Assembly: GCA_003313425.1 (NCBI GenBank)
Contig: NHZP01000003.1
Span: forward strand, 1,860,001-1,924,000
From: Pseudopyrenochaeta lycopersici
Lineage: Eukaryota; Ascomycota; Dothideomycetes; Pleosporales; Pseudopyrenochaetaceae
Length of the DNA stretch: 64,000 nt
Reading direction: 5' to 3'
The notes beneath the pieces were generated by a model, which worked only from the letters and a program-made list of their open reading frames with translations, did not search any database and was not told where the DNA came from. Within the stretch, counting starts at the first letter, position 1, and each line of letters opens with the position of its first letter. A program made the position numbers and the translations under genes. Shown one piece after another: positions 44,690 to 56,234 of this stretch.

Positions 44690-46852
44690 ATGTCGTTTCT
44701 AGGGCTTGAAGGATTGCATGTATTCGTTACCGGTGCGGCAGGTGGCATTGGGAGTGCGATCGTCGAAGAGTTTCTGGGTACGTGAAATACCATGCACGGA
44801 CATAAAACTTCAATGTTATCAATTGATGATCTAATCTACGCTGAGAATATCGCGAGCTTTATTGTCTGCAAAGGGCCGGGCCAGTGTCAAGTTATGAGAC
44901 GCAAGGTCATGTCCAAGTCAGATTGCAAGACTTTGGCTTCCCATTCGTCACATTGAACCTATATTCAGACACTTACTAACACCTCTGAAGCACAGGGTTG
45001 CAGAGTCACAGCTCACGACCTACGCCCAAATGCTCTCTCAACGTCCAGCAATGAACATCTCAACTGCATCGAGGGCGACATTAGCGACGAGGACTCAATA
45101 TCCGATTCCTTCGCTAAAGCAGTCAAGCACTTCGAACAACCCATAAATATCCTTTGCGCTAACGCTGGCATTACCGATGAATCAAATAGCTACCCCATCT
45201 GGGAGATGCCTACGACGCTGTGGGACAAAACCTACGCCGTCAATGTCCGCGGTACCTACCTAACAATCAAACATTTCCTCAAATCCGTAGAATTGACGCA
45301 AAGGGACACTGGGACAGACCTCAATAATGTGAGTATTGTGGTGACGGGTTCAGAGTGTGGAGTGTTTGGGCAAGCAGGACATGTAGAGTACGCATCTGGA
45401 AAGGCGGGTTTGCAATATGGCCTTGTAAGGACGGTCAAAAACGAGATCGTGAACCTGAATGGGAAGGCGAGGATCAATGCCGTGGCGCCGGGGTGGGTGG
45501 ATACGAAGTTGATCGAGGGAAGGCTAGATGACCCACATGAGAAATGGAGGGAGGCGGAGGCTACGTGGGTTCCCCCATATCTCCTGATCGCAGGAGGTAT
45601 AGTAGACATGTGCTGACAATCAAAAAGTGTTCCCTTGAGAAAGATTGCGCAGCCCACTGATGTTGCGAGGGCAGCTGCTTTCTTGGCTTCTCACCGAGCG
45701 GCTGGTCACATCTCCGGTCAGTGCATCTCGGTAGACGGCGGCATGGAAGGTCGCATTGTCTGGTCAGAAGACGAAGTCCAGGAATCTCAGCAAACCAAAA
45801 CTGGAGCCCGAATACCGTTGTCGACGACAACAACTGAGGTATTCGGAACCGCTACAGAGGGAGTGTCGATTGCGAGCAGCAATGAGCCGTCTAAAACTCT
45901 AGCATTTGCTGCGACAACCATACCTGCTCAGACCAAACGCAAAATCAAGATCCTCATCTCTGTGGATTTTGATGCAGTATCTGGCTGGCTAGGCACTGGT
46001 CAACATCCTGACAACAATCTCGCAGACTATAGTTCCGGTTTCTTCTCTGCCCATGTGGGAGTTCCACGCCTCCTAAAATTGTTCAAGAAGCTAGGAATTC
46101 AAGACAAGGTAACATGGTTCGTACCCATGCACTCAGCAGAAAGTTTTCCAGAAGAGTTCCAAAGCATCATGGACAGTGGCGCAGAAATCGGGCTTCACGG
46201 CTATTGTCATGAAGGCGCACCGCAACTCACACCCACACAAGAACGTGACGTACTGGAACACTGCATTTCACTTTACCAAGAACTCACAGGGCGCCGACCT
46301 GTCGGTTACCGTGCTCCGCTCTACCAGCTTCGAGAGTCCACGGTCGAGCTGCTGCAAGCCCACGCATTCCTCTACGACTCTTCCTTATCCCATCATGACA
46401 GTAAACCATACTACCTGCCAGCCCTACCGCCAATCAAACCTCCAACCTACTCCGCGGACGCATCAGCAAAGGACTGGATGCATCCACTGCCCAAGCCTCC
46501 TGCGCCAACCTCCAAGACACTCGTAGAAATACCAGCAAATTGGTATGCAGAAGATATGACACCCCTACAGTTCTGGCCGCACACACCCAACTCCCAAGGC
46601 TATGTTGATGTCCGCGTCATTGAGAATATGTGGAAGGATAAATTTGAGTGGATTAGGGGTGAGGTTGATGACATGGGAGAGAAAGATGCAATGGTATTTC
46701 CGCTGGTGTTGCACCCGGATACAAGTGGTATGGCGCATGTTATCGGCATGTTGGAAAGGGTACTGAAGTGGTTGCAGGGATGGGGTGAGGAGGTGGAGTT
46801 TTGTACATATGAAAGCGCTGCAGGGGAGTGGAAGGAGAGGAATGCGGTATAG
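44690..46852 (+). CDS. Fusion: short-chain dehydrogenase/reductase + NodB polysaccharide deacetylase
   Basis: A 628-aa two-enzyme protein. Exons 44690-44777, 44991-45564 and 45628-46852 (1887 nt). Residues 1-265 form a classical SDR: cofactor loop TGAAGGIG (14-21), NAG at 87-89, Ser150, and YASGK with Tyr163/Lys167; it ends with the usual ISGQCISVDGGMEGRIVW. A Ser/Thr-rich linker (266-322) leads to a NodB deacetylase: VDFDAVSGW with the metal-binding D336, GLHGYCHEG (H411, H415), GYRAPLYQ (R449) and LVLHPDTSGMAHVI near the end. D, H and H complete the metal triad. No signal peptide or membrane segment, so it should be intracellular, unlike secreted chitin deacetylases. It resembles the cytosolic PuuE/PgdA-like branch. 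The SDR may supply or use a product of amide hydrolysis, which is inference. Joins are clean (G|CA; AC|T) with an ACTAAC branch point. Confidence 0.85.
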
Positions 46853-47570
46853 TACAGGGTAAAGCAATCATGTGCTACCAGTGAAATTGTAGCCATGCTG
46901 TTGTTACATTAGTCTTCAAATTTTTGCCGTCATATATGGACTTGCGCTGAAGACATTTGATTGAACACAAAGTTTAAGATGTAGCTTCGTAGCATCAGCT
47001 ACGCCTCCTCCTCCTCCTCCTCCTCCTCCTCCTCCTCCTCCTCCTCCTCCTCCACTCGAATCTAGCTGTAAATGCCTATTCCCAGTTCCAGTTCCAAGAC
47101 ACGGAGCTGCTCTCTACCATTATCGTTAGACATGCGTTCGTAGGTCAGGTTCACGGGAAGCTCAAGCCTATGCTACAAATACAACTCCAGAATCGCCCAT
47201 GACTCACTAAACAGAATCTAGACACTTTACACTTCTCGCATTGGCCCCTTATGCCTTCACTCTGGATACTAATTCCTGAAACCCTCACCGTTCTTGAAGG
47301 TCTTTAGTATATCTCAATTGTATTGTGTATGCTTCAGACAGACTATGCTCAAGAGTTTTCCTTAGCCTGCGGTTTTGCTTGTTGAGATCCAATAAATGAC
47401 AAGGCACAATGTAGTGAGAGTTCTCTAACTTTGTTGAAATTATGAGATGAAATAGATGTCTCATGACGGCATGTACATGGTGAAGTCTAGACTTAAGTCG
47501 GATGAGGGCATGAAGGCGGGCGTTGCGTAGCAGGATGAGCCACGTCCAGAGACTGTAGAGAATAAGACGT
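46853..47570. other. Intergenic with microsatellite, no gene seen
   Basis: Besides the trinucleotide tract listed separately, the segment has no coding signal. A short inverted repeat (CGTAGC, ATCA loop, GCTACG) sits at about 46988-47003 directly before the tract. Confidence 0.5.
47004..47053. repeat. (CCT)n microsatellite
   Basis: About 16-17 perfect copies of CCT in 50 bp, all pyrimidine on the plus strand and purine on the other. It is non-coding and follows the stop of the SDR-NodB gene by 150 bp. Likely polymorphic in length between isolates. Confidence 0.97.
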
Positions 47571-50191
47571 TCAATTGAGGCCGCTCACATTGATTGAGCT
47601 GCAAACCTTGGGTTGGGGGACAGGCTTTCGAGGTATCAAGAAAGTGCTTTTGGTATTAATCTCGTTGGACGGAATTGCTCGATGTGTAGAGGCCGAGAGC
47701 TCATCAGATTTGTCACGGGAGTGCCACTCTTTCACATCATGTTTCGAATTTGAGTCTTGTGGTGTTTCGCCCAGACTTCTTTTTCTCCGTTCGGCGAGGA
47801 AAATCCGCAGGTGATACTTTTCAGCGGCCATTGACAAGGAAGAGCAGCCCAGGGAATCCCACTCACCTCTTCTTCCCACAAGTAGGCGGCTGTGATTGAC
47901 CCGCTCGAGTTCATCTATGTAAGCTATCGGCGAGGTCTTTGTTCTCTTTTCAATATGCTGAGCAGATTTGAAGAATTGCCTCATCAAATACTGGATGGAA
48001 TGTCGACTTTCCACAGCCGCACGTGAAGTGAGCGCAACGGTCTTAAACTCAGCAAGCATGATTTTACAGAGAGCCACCTCAGGGTGAAAATGTGGCTGTT
48101 GCCAGTCGGCAAGCAACTTTTCAATCTCTGTCGTCATGATGAAGTCTTTGACTGTTCTGTGAAGAAAGTCAACATGAGCTTCAACATAAGATTTACCCCC
48201 CCTTGAGAGTCTTCGTTGATATTCAAATTGCGTCTTTTTGGTAACTTCCAGCAGGCCTTTGCTACGACCGTTGATGCGAACAGCCATTTCTTCGGTAATT
48301 TCGGAGATTCTTTGTGCGTGTAAACATTGCACTGGCATTGTTAGAGCTAGGTCCGGGTCGCCATCGATCTCGTCCAGAAACCAATATGCGATTGTTGATA
48401 AGGGCTCTCGAGCGCTGAGCGCGACTTGAAACATATGCGAAAGATGTGTCCTGTATGTGGCATCCAATGATGTAAACATATGACGAAAGAACTGGTCGAG
48501 ATCGCAAGGGAACGCATCCAATCGTTTGCGTAGTAGCGCTAGATTATCTCTATTCCTTAATCCTTCTGTGAGGGAGCGCACAGCCAGACGAACCCAAAGA
48601 AAGACTCCCTGTGATTTTTCGACAATCTCATTGATGATCTCGTCAGCTTGGGCAGGATCAATCCGTTGAAAGTTGCTATGTCTTCTGAGCTTTTCATGAG
48701 CATAAAGCTGGATGTCCCCTTTATTGAGATCCTGTAGGTAAAGCTTGCGTATCACGTCGGACCCAAAAGCATCCTCGAAAACATTCCACGGGCGACTTGC
48801 TACGCACAGCTTCGCGCCGACCATGGTCAGGCAACCTATTATTTGTATAAGATCCTCGTGATCCCCGTCATACTCATCGAGGCCGTCAACGAAGATGCAG
48901 AAGTTAGTAGTCAGGTTTTTAAGCGTGGATATACGTTGAAAAGCCTCTAAGAGCGCTGGCCGCGTCCAGTCTAGAGAGGCCAAAGATAGCTGTACGGAGC
49001 CGGTGCTGATAAGACGCTTGCTGGCGGATTGCCATGCTTTCGGTAAAATGTGTTTGATCAGTTCTGGATTTTGACGTAATATGCCATGGAGCATGTCATA
49101 GAGCAAGGCACGTAGGAGACCTTCCAGTGACCGTTGCTGTTTCGTGCCGTTGATCCAAAAGAAGTACTTGGCTATTACGAGGTTGCGCTGGCCTGACCAT
49201 TGCCGTAGAGCAATTGAGGTCTGGGAATTGCTTACGAGGTACTTCATCAACGTGCTTTTGCCGCTTCCTGGTTTCCCGCTAATCCAGAAAATCGGATTTG
49301 ACGACTGTAGCCACGAGTATAGCTTAGTTCTGAACGCCCATTCGAATGTTCCATGATGGGCTTCAAATATTGCGTTCTCCCGATAATGCATACCTTCGAA
49401 GACAAGACTGTCCAGCAAAATCAGAGAAATAGCAATATCGGAGGGGCAACCTAGATTCTCTGCCACTGCTGTGCCAGCATCAGGGCCAACTACCATCGCC
49501 TTGTTCTGGATATGTTTCAAAGAAACAATCTCTCGCAATATTCCCGACCGAGCCTCATCCAGATCTCTTCCAAGCGTTGACAGAACATCCTCGATTTCGC
49601 CTTTCAAATTCGAGATCTGTGAAGTCATGTCATTGACCATTCGTTGATTTTGATCATCTAGTTGTTTGAGCAGTTTCGATATGCTCTCGTGGTCGTCACT
49701 ATAGTAATGTCATCAGATATGTACAGGTTCATAAAATGTATCAAGTACCTTTGGAGAAGAGCGAGCTCAAAAATCAATTGGTGGCGATATGAATCTAATC
49801 TTCTCTCCATATCATTGATTTGCGATTCTTTCCAAGTGGTTGCAAGCGCAGCCTTAAAACTACTCCATTTTGAGCTCGATTTCTTCGCCTTTAGTTTTCG
49901 CATAGCGGTCAACAAATCGTTCGCTGCCATCTCACAGTTCCCGGCCAGGTCAAATAAAGATTGTTGGTATTGATAAGCATTTTGTTGATCTTGGGAGATG
50001 CAGGGCGAAGAAATTTTCTTGCACCGTTCTTGTAAGCTGCGTGTGACAATTTCGATGTCTTGGAAACCCAGGGCTGAATTACCATAGGAACGATGTATCG
50101 ATGCTGTGGTACTGAATAGATTGCAGGCAAAGGTAACAAACTGAACAATGTTGCCGGCAAGACTGACTGCAGCGAGAGCTTCGAGAACCAT
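47571..50191 (-). CDS. NACHT-domain STAND NTPase, repeat-poor
   Basis: An 856-aa protein of the fungal NACHT family. Exons 50191-49749 and 49698-47571, intron 50 nt. Residues 1-150 resemble the common N-terminal domain of ankyrin/NACHT STAND proteins (LEALAAVSLAGNIVQFVTFA; then YQYQQSLFDLAGNCEMAAND). A coiled region follows (KLLKQLDDQNQRMVNDM; EIEDVLSTLGRDLDEARSGI). The Walker A is ISGKPGSGKSTLM (K295, S296), Walker B CIFVDGLDEYDGDHEDL (D419, D422, E423), and KLCVASRPWNVFEDAFG is the sensor. QGVFLWVRLAVRSL is a shared downstream signature. After DFLHRTVKDFI the end is short and Ser/Lys-rich; just one ankyrin-like start (LGCSSLSMAAEKYHLRIFL) is seen. It may be a full member without repeats or one that lost them. 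Opposite P-loop condition to the other NACHT gene: here it is uninterrupted. Confidence 0.88.
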
Positions 50192-53100
50192 GGTAGCGAG
50201 TGGGAATTCGCAAGACTAGGCTGAGTGCTCGCGGAGGGGCCTTTTGAAGATGTTGGGGCGTGACGGCCTGAGCTGATCGGGAGGCTGAGCACGTCGAGAA
50301 ACAGCAACAACCAATCATTGTTCCAACTCTTACCTGATGCGGTTTTGCTTGTGTGTCTGCCTTGATGCGAGTCGATTAATGGAAAATAATGCCTAATGAA
50401 TGGGTACATCGCTTCCTTTTCAGCCTCAGCAAGCTTGGCGCCCTAAATTTGATGTCGCATGACAACTGCAGTTCTATGGCAAGAATTGGTGGCTTAGCAG
50501 GCTTCACTGCGTCTGTTCCATCAGCAGTGTTTGGTAGGCACCATACCCACATACCACTGTATTGTTATCGTAACTGTTCGCCACTATCGGATTCCGTCAG
50601 AAGCATTTCGGGTTGCGCTTGTGTTTGTAAAAAGACTTAGTCTAGAAGTAGAGATATGCAGACATTTCGCAGCGCCTGCACTCGACAAAGCCCCCAGGTC
50701 CTCCACCTCCCAAAATGAGGTGCCGTGTGTCTGACATCAAATGACTCGACGCTTGCTATCCGAGGGTTTAGCGATGAAACAGGTCCATGAATGAATCAAA
50801 GAATTAGGGGTGGGCTTTTTGACAAACTATGAGATGGTAGGAAGATGTCAAAAATCAACTACGTGACACGACTACATAATATAAGGACTCTTTGCTTGCG
50901 TGGGCCGAAGTAACGCTATACCTAGTGAGCAGCAATGCCAGACCATTTGCTATGAAACATGATTGCGTCTCACTTGAGACTGCCTTCCCGAGTGTGAACA
51001 AGCCCAGGGACTTTCGGTACTTGACGATGAACAAGAGTGCGCAGCTGCAAACGTGCAACCGTTATCACCATAAGTCCGGATGCTCTCTGAGCCCCCGAGG
51101 TCTACAGTACCGACCGCATCGGAATTTGAAGGCCAAAGGACCATCAGACATTAGGTGCAACCTCATCTGACGTCACTGGGTGTAAACACGTCACCTTTCT
51201 ATGGTCAAGACGTCTTGTCAACTAGCACCGAGGCTTAGGTTAAGGTAATTTTGCAAATATTGAAAATGAGGTTGAAGTGGTCCGATATGTCGCCCTCGTA
51301 TACCACGCCTGGTTGGGACAAAACCTTGGTGCTACACGAGTATTGTCAGTAACCAGGGATTATTGTGAGATGGATGGCTGTCCGGTTGGGTTCGAAGAGA
51401 CATTGTTTTCATGCATTGAAGATGTTGTATAACCGAAAATAGAAGAAGAACAAGAAGTTGTGAGGAACTGATCCGGGTGCATGGGCGTGGGTTGCATAAC
51501 ATGCAAGGGAGATCTGATTGAAAGCTTGTGTACACGGGCAAAGAGCCTCCTTACATATGTGTCAAGTCAAGCAGGACAGCAATGAGATCAGTTTTCATAT
51601 CCTCGGAGCAGGGTCCATATGATCTGGCATTGAGTCCTCGTAGCTCCAAGGCTTCGTTCATTGCAAGTGATTTGCCGGGAAAGGGGGTTTCACTAGGTGT
51701 ATCAAGACGCTGTGTACTTGATTGTGCTGGGCTAATTGGGAGGCTCATGTCATGAAGCGTACAAACTGTTACTTGTTGTCCTATCTATTCTATGTGATCA
51801 ATCTTCATGGCTATGCATACGGACGAGCAGCATCCTGAACTAAATTGGTCTTCCGCTACATGCCATTCAGGCATCAGTGATAGAGGATGTAACTCAAGTG
51901 AAGCAATGGTAGATGGAGAATGATGATTCTCAATATCGAGGACTAATTGCTGACAAGATGGATCTAGGCTGTTTCAATCTGTAAAACCTCGGCAAGGCTA
52001 CAAGTACAATGTGGAGACGAATGCCACTTCAATGCCGGGATGTTGACGTTTGTGTTTCACGGATGGGAGAAGCATGAAAGGTAGACTCACGAAAGTGTAT
52101 CTGTTTGTTGGTCTCGTCAGCGAATGTTTCGTTTTGTGCAGGCACATGTTTCGAATGGTAGAAGGGCTGGCGTACGCCAGTCTAGGAGGGCAAAGGCGGG
52201 GTGTAAGAAGTCTGATGAGAGGGAAAAGCTTGGTATAGATGGTTGATGCGATGACGCAGTAGTTCAGGAAGCGGCGTTCTGAGGTTGATGAAGTTTGCGG
52301 AGAGACGTGGGTTGTTTTACGCAATGCGGCAACTGTGTTGAGCTGTTCCTTGACTGCTTCGCAAGCGTGCGTTAGTAGTTGCACAGAGAGTGAGATTTAA
52401 TTTTTTGCCTGTATCCGAATACGACGCATGGAAAACGGATATGGCACAAGTGCACTGTGGGTAGACTAATTCTAGTTGGGTAAGCGGGAGTAGCAGGGCA
52501 GCAATAGACGATGATTCCTCTGAGGTGAGCTGCTGGTGGTTATTTTCTCATTGGGCTATGACTTGCATCGCTTTCCGTGCAGTCAGCAGGGTCGTGTTCA
52601 TTAATATCCAACTGATGATGTGGCTAGGGGGAAAAGGTCAGTGAAAACTGGGCAACAGGTGGGACCCCAAGGCATCTCAGAAACAGAACCGGAATGTTTT
52701 GAGGATCGTCGTCATCTCCGGGCGATCTGTTTGTTGAGACGATGCTGATGGTGCTCATTGTGAGACGAGGCGACAGGGACCAGGCGGCAAACCCTGGAGA
52801 GGTGATCTAAGACACGTTTTTCGCAAATGAGGCGATCCGGCACTGAGACTTGGTAGCCGCCGTCCGGCAGCGAGGATCTCAGGGCATGGGTGTGGGGATG
52901 GTGTTGATGGCTGCAATGGTGTTTGTGTTGTTGTCGATATCTCTGCTTGCAAGGCGGTGGCTGAGTGGCATGCGGGAATGCACTGACGCCGATGTCGTGT
53001 CTCGAGAACGCATGGACAGGCCGGCTGTGGCCTCTGTGTGCGCAGTGGGGCAGCTGAGAGAAGGTTGTGGCTTCCGATTGTGGCGGCCGTTAAAGCACGA

Positions 53101-54341
53101 CACGATTGCTCCTGCCGAAAGGACTGAGCTCACCATGGTCAGGAGAATTGACAATACGACTTGAATGTTGAATGTGGGCCTCGCGTTCATGCGCTCGGCG
53201 ATGATGTCGAATGCAGCGTGGGATGCGCACTTTTGGCGGCAGCAGATGTGCAAATTATGAAGGCTTGTTGTGAGCGGCACAGGAGGTCTTGTGTCGCACC
53301 TTGATTGAATCGGGGAAGCCTCGCTCAGAGCGCTTGGGCCGCCGTGGGCACGACCAGCGGTGGCTCGTCACTGAAACATCCACACGCTCTTATCACGCCA
53401 ATCGACGGGCCTCTCCATGACAGCACCCACTCTGGGCTGGCAGCGGTCGGCCCTGTCGCACTGCCGTCGCACTGCGAGGATGGGATGTCCCGACAGTGAC
53501 GTCTCATTCTGTCAGCCCGCGGCCGTCGCATGCGCTGATTCTGGGCGCTGATTGTGTGCTCGCGGCGGTGCATCGCGTCTGCCAGCTACCCGCCCGTCTC
53601 TGCTGCAGAAGGGAGGATCGTCGCAGGGTGCCAGTCTATTTCGGCCAAGTGCCATGAAACGCAATCTGCCAGCGCCCCCGTCCAGCGACCGAGGCAGGAA
53701 GAGATGGGACGCTTGCGAGCCACGCCTGGCCCAGCTATCACGGCCTCGCCCAAAGGGGCGGCGGCAGCACACCGTGAGCAAGCGTAGCACCCAGCCAGCA
53801 TGACCATCCCGACCGGCCTCATTGCGGGCGGTAATGATGGCATTCACCTCTCAGCGGCGAGTGCCTGCGTACAGCATCCTGCCCAGCGGCTCCCATGCCT
53901 CGACGTTTCTTGTCCTCGCTTCTGACTGGCTGGCTTGATGCACACCCATGAGCCTGTTCCTGGCTAACAACGCCGCTGACTGGTCCCTGCCGCCGGCTGT
54001 CCCTGAATGAAATTAACTACTGCCAGGGGCGCGACTATCTTAGGGCATCTGTGCGCCCACGGCCTGCTTGGCCGACTGCCTGCAATAATCAGCCCGTTTG
54101 TTCATATAGAGCCTCCCCGTTCCCCCGTTGCTTTCTTCTCACCACCGCAAGGCTCAATTTCCTTCACTACACTCGCTTTTCGCTAGTCTTCGGACGTGTC
54201 CTTCCTTTGAACAAACTCCAGTCACTCTTTCCTGGATTCAACAAGCATACTTCGTGGAATTGACTTCCCCTCAATTTCTTTCGTCGATATCAATCTCTAT
54301 CTGGACGAATTTTAGCACCAAGGAACATTTGATTTTTCACG
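50192..54341. other. 4.1-kb gene-poor region
   Basis: No gene is well supported. Frames worth noting are a minus one at 52384-51998, a minus one at 51748-51551 (coding-like, no partner found), and the ORF listed at 52879-53190. The right third (53280-54000) is GC-rich and has many long chance frames. The last 300 bp before the wall-protein gene are pyrimidine-rich (54100-54260) and could be its promoter or leader. No repeat family was recognised. Confidence 0.4.
52879..53190 (-). CDS. Small hypothetical ORF with one membrane segment
   Basis: An ATG-started 103-codon frame in the gene-poor region. The N-terminal part holds a hydrophobic stretch NIQVVLSILLTMVSSVLSAG, then a hydrophilic Ser/Thr/Arg-rich tail ending INTIPTPMP. 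This layout would suit a short single-pass or secreted protein. No intron, homologue or conserved motif supports it, and the surrounding GC-rich DNA favours chance frames. Alternative: part of a non-coding leader. Confidence 0.22.
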   Translation of the reverse strand: MNARPTFNIQVVLSILLTMVSSVLSAGAIVSCFNGRHNRKPQPSLSCPTAHTEATAGLSMRSRDTTSASVHSRMPLSHRLASRDIDNNTNTIAAINTIPTPMP

Positions 54342-56234
54342 ATGAAGCTTACTGTCACCTTCCTTGCCGCCCTTGCGGCTGCCGATGCTGCTGAGGCTCG
54401 CAGCCACCGCCAGGCTCGTCGCCAGTACGGCTCCGGCTACGACACTGGCTACGGTTCCGGGTACGGCAATGTCCCCGCTGTCAGCTCCAACCCAGTTGCA
54501 CCAGCCTCGTCTGCTGTCCCAGTAGCCGTGTCCAGCGCCCCACCCGCTGTCTCCTACTCGGCCGCCCCCACTCCTCCTGCTGCCGGCGGTGATTACGGCA
54601 GTGGATACGGAGAGGCCCCTCCTGCGGGCGGCGAGAGCTCCAAGGTCCCTCTCCCAGCTGAGAGCACCCCGGCTGTCCCAGCTGGCGGTGAGGACTCTCC
54701 CTACCCTACCCCAGCGTCCTCTGCTGTTCCCCCTCCGGCCGCATCTTCTGCTGTCCCCCCTGCGGGCGGCGAGTATGGCGCTGAGCAGCCTCCCGTTCCT
54801 GAGGTCCCAGCCGATGTCAGCTCTGCCCCAGGTGTCTACCCATCCGGCGCAGTGCCTTCCGGTGCTGTGCCCTCGGGTGTCTACCCTTCAGGCGGCTACG
54901 GCGGACCCCAGTCCTCTGACAAGCCCGTTAAGGATGCCTCCAGCTTCCCTCCAGCTGGCCCAACTGGTGTCTACCCACCACCTGGCTACCCTGTTGGCCC
55001 CACTGGCACTGGCTCGTACCCCGGCTCAGTCACTCCTGTGAGCGACTATGTCACCAAGACGATCTACTCCACCCAGATCTTCAGCGCGTCCAACTCGCTC
55101 TACGCCAGCTTGGTACCTGTTGGCACCACCGTCTGCGCCGAGTCTGACCTCCCTGAGGCGACCCCGGTCAACCATGCCACCAGCGAGTACCCCGTCTCCG
55201 AGGTTGTCAACACCTACACTGAGACTCTCGTCTACACTGTTGGTGTCGGCTCTACCGCTCGCCCAGTCACCACTGAGGTCACCTCCACCAGCACCCAGAC
55301 TCTCTACCAGACTGTCATCGTTACTGTTGGCAAGCCCACTCCCACTCCCGACAACGTTCCCGTTGGCTCTGAGGGCACTCCTGACGAGGGCTACCCCGTC
55401 GGCGAGGTCCCCACTGGTACCCTTACCATCAAGTCTACCTCGACCTCGACCAAATACGTCACCGTCAAGCCCACTCCTTCCAACAACGTTCCCGTTGGCT
55501 CCGAGGGCTACCCTACTGGCCCTGCTGGCGGCGAGGGTGAGGACTGCGCTGCCCCCGTCACTGTCACCGTTACTGCTAAGGAGACCGTCTACGTAACCAA
55601 GGGATCCAGCCCATCTGGCACACCCACTCCTGGCAAGCCTACTTCCCCCGAGGAGGAGACTCCCGAGGAGGAGTACCCCGAGAAGCCCACTTCGCCTGAG
55701 GAGGAGTACCCTGAATACCCTGCTGCGCCTGCCTCCAGCAAGCCTGCTACTCCCACCGGCAAGTACCCCATCGGCAACGGCACCTACCCTGCCGGCCCAA
55801 CTGGCTTCCAGACTTCCACCAAGCCTGCTTACCCCACCGGAACTGGCTCATACGGCTCTGATGTCCCCACCAAGCCCAGCGAGACCTCCAGCCTCCCTTC
55901 CTTCTCCTTCGTCTCTGAGGTTCCTTACCCTGCCGAGACTCCCAAGACCCCTTCCAACGGAGAGGCTTACCCTTCCTCGACCCCCGCAGCTGCTGAGTCT
56001 AGCCCAGTCTATCCTCCCCAAGGTGGCGAGTACGGCTCTGGCTACGGCGAGGCTCCCGCTGCCTCCACCCCTGCCGCTCCTCTCGAGACCCCGTACCCAT
56101 CTGAGGTCCCTTCCGAGGGCGAGGTTCCCTACCCAGCCGAGACCCCCGAGGTTCCCTCTGAGGAGGAGGCCGTTCCCAGCCCCACTCCCACCCCAGCTGG
56201 CTCCGGCTACGGTAGCGGATACGGCGCCTACTAA
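54342..56234 (+). CDS. Secreted Pro/Ser/Gly-rich cell-surface protein
   Basis: Intronless, 630 aa, low-complexity. A signal peptide (about 1-17, MKLTVTFLAALAAADA) is followed by basic pairs RQARRQ, a possible Kex2 site. Then come Tyr/Gly repeats (YGSGY units at about residues 30-45, near 85, near 565 and at the C-terminus), Pro/Val/Ala/Ser-rich stretches and Tyr-Pro units (VYPSGAVPSGAVPSG). The central part (about 225-335) is the most protein-like, with TKTIYSTQIFSASNSLYASL and VVNTYTETLVYTVGVGSTAR, the Thr-rich mucin-type sequence of fungal wall proteins. Acidic SPEEEYPEYP units follow. Only two cysteines are visible (AESD and EDC regions). It ends GSGYGSGYGAY with no hydrophobic GPI-signal tail, so covalent or soluble wall attachment is likelier than GPI. 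Probably heavily O-glycosylated. Confidence 0.82.
   Translation: MKLTVTFLAALAAADAAEARSHRQARRQYGSGYDTGYGSGYGNVPAVSSNPVAPASSAVPVAVSSAPPAVSYSAAPTPPAAGGDYGSGYGEAPPAGGESSKVPLPAESTPAVPAGGEDSPYPTPASSAVPPPAASSAVPPAGGEYGAEQPPVPEVPADVSSAPGVYPSGAVPSGAVPSGVYPSGGYGGPQSSDKPVKDASSFPPAGPTGVYPPPGYPVGPTGTGSYPGSVTPVSDYVTKTIYSTQIFSASNSLYASLVPVGTTVCAESDLPEATPVNHATSEYPVSEVVNTYTETLVYTVGVGSTARPVTTEVTSTSTQTLYQTVIVTVGKPTPTPDNVPVGSEGTPDEGYPVGEVPTGTLTIKSTSTSTKYVTVKPTPSNNVPVGSEGYPTGPAGGEGEDCAAPVTVTVTAKETVYVTKGSSPSGTPTPGKPTSPEEETPEEEYPEKPTSPEEEYPEYPAAPASSKPATPTGKYPIGNGTYPAGPTGFQTSTKPAYPTGTGSYGSDVPTKPSETSSLPSFSFVSEVPYPAETPKTPSNGEAYPSSTPAAAESSPVYPPQGGEYGSGYGEAPAASTPAAPLETPYPSEVPSEGEVPYPAETPEVPSEEEAVPSPTPTPAGSGYGSGYGAY

Noticed and set aside
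51998..52384. 128-codon minus-strand frame in the gene-poor region
   Set aside because: The N-terminal part looks helical and coding-like, but it has no ATG at its beginning, and no upstream or downstream exon could be joined.
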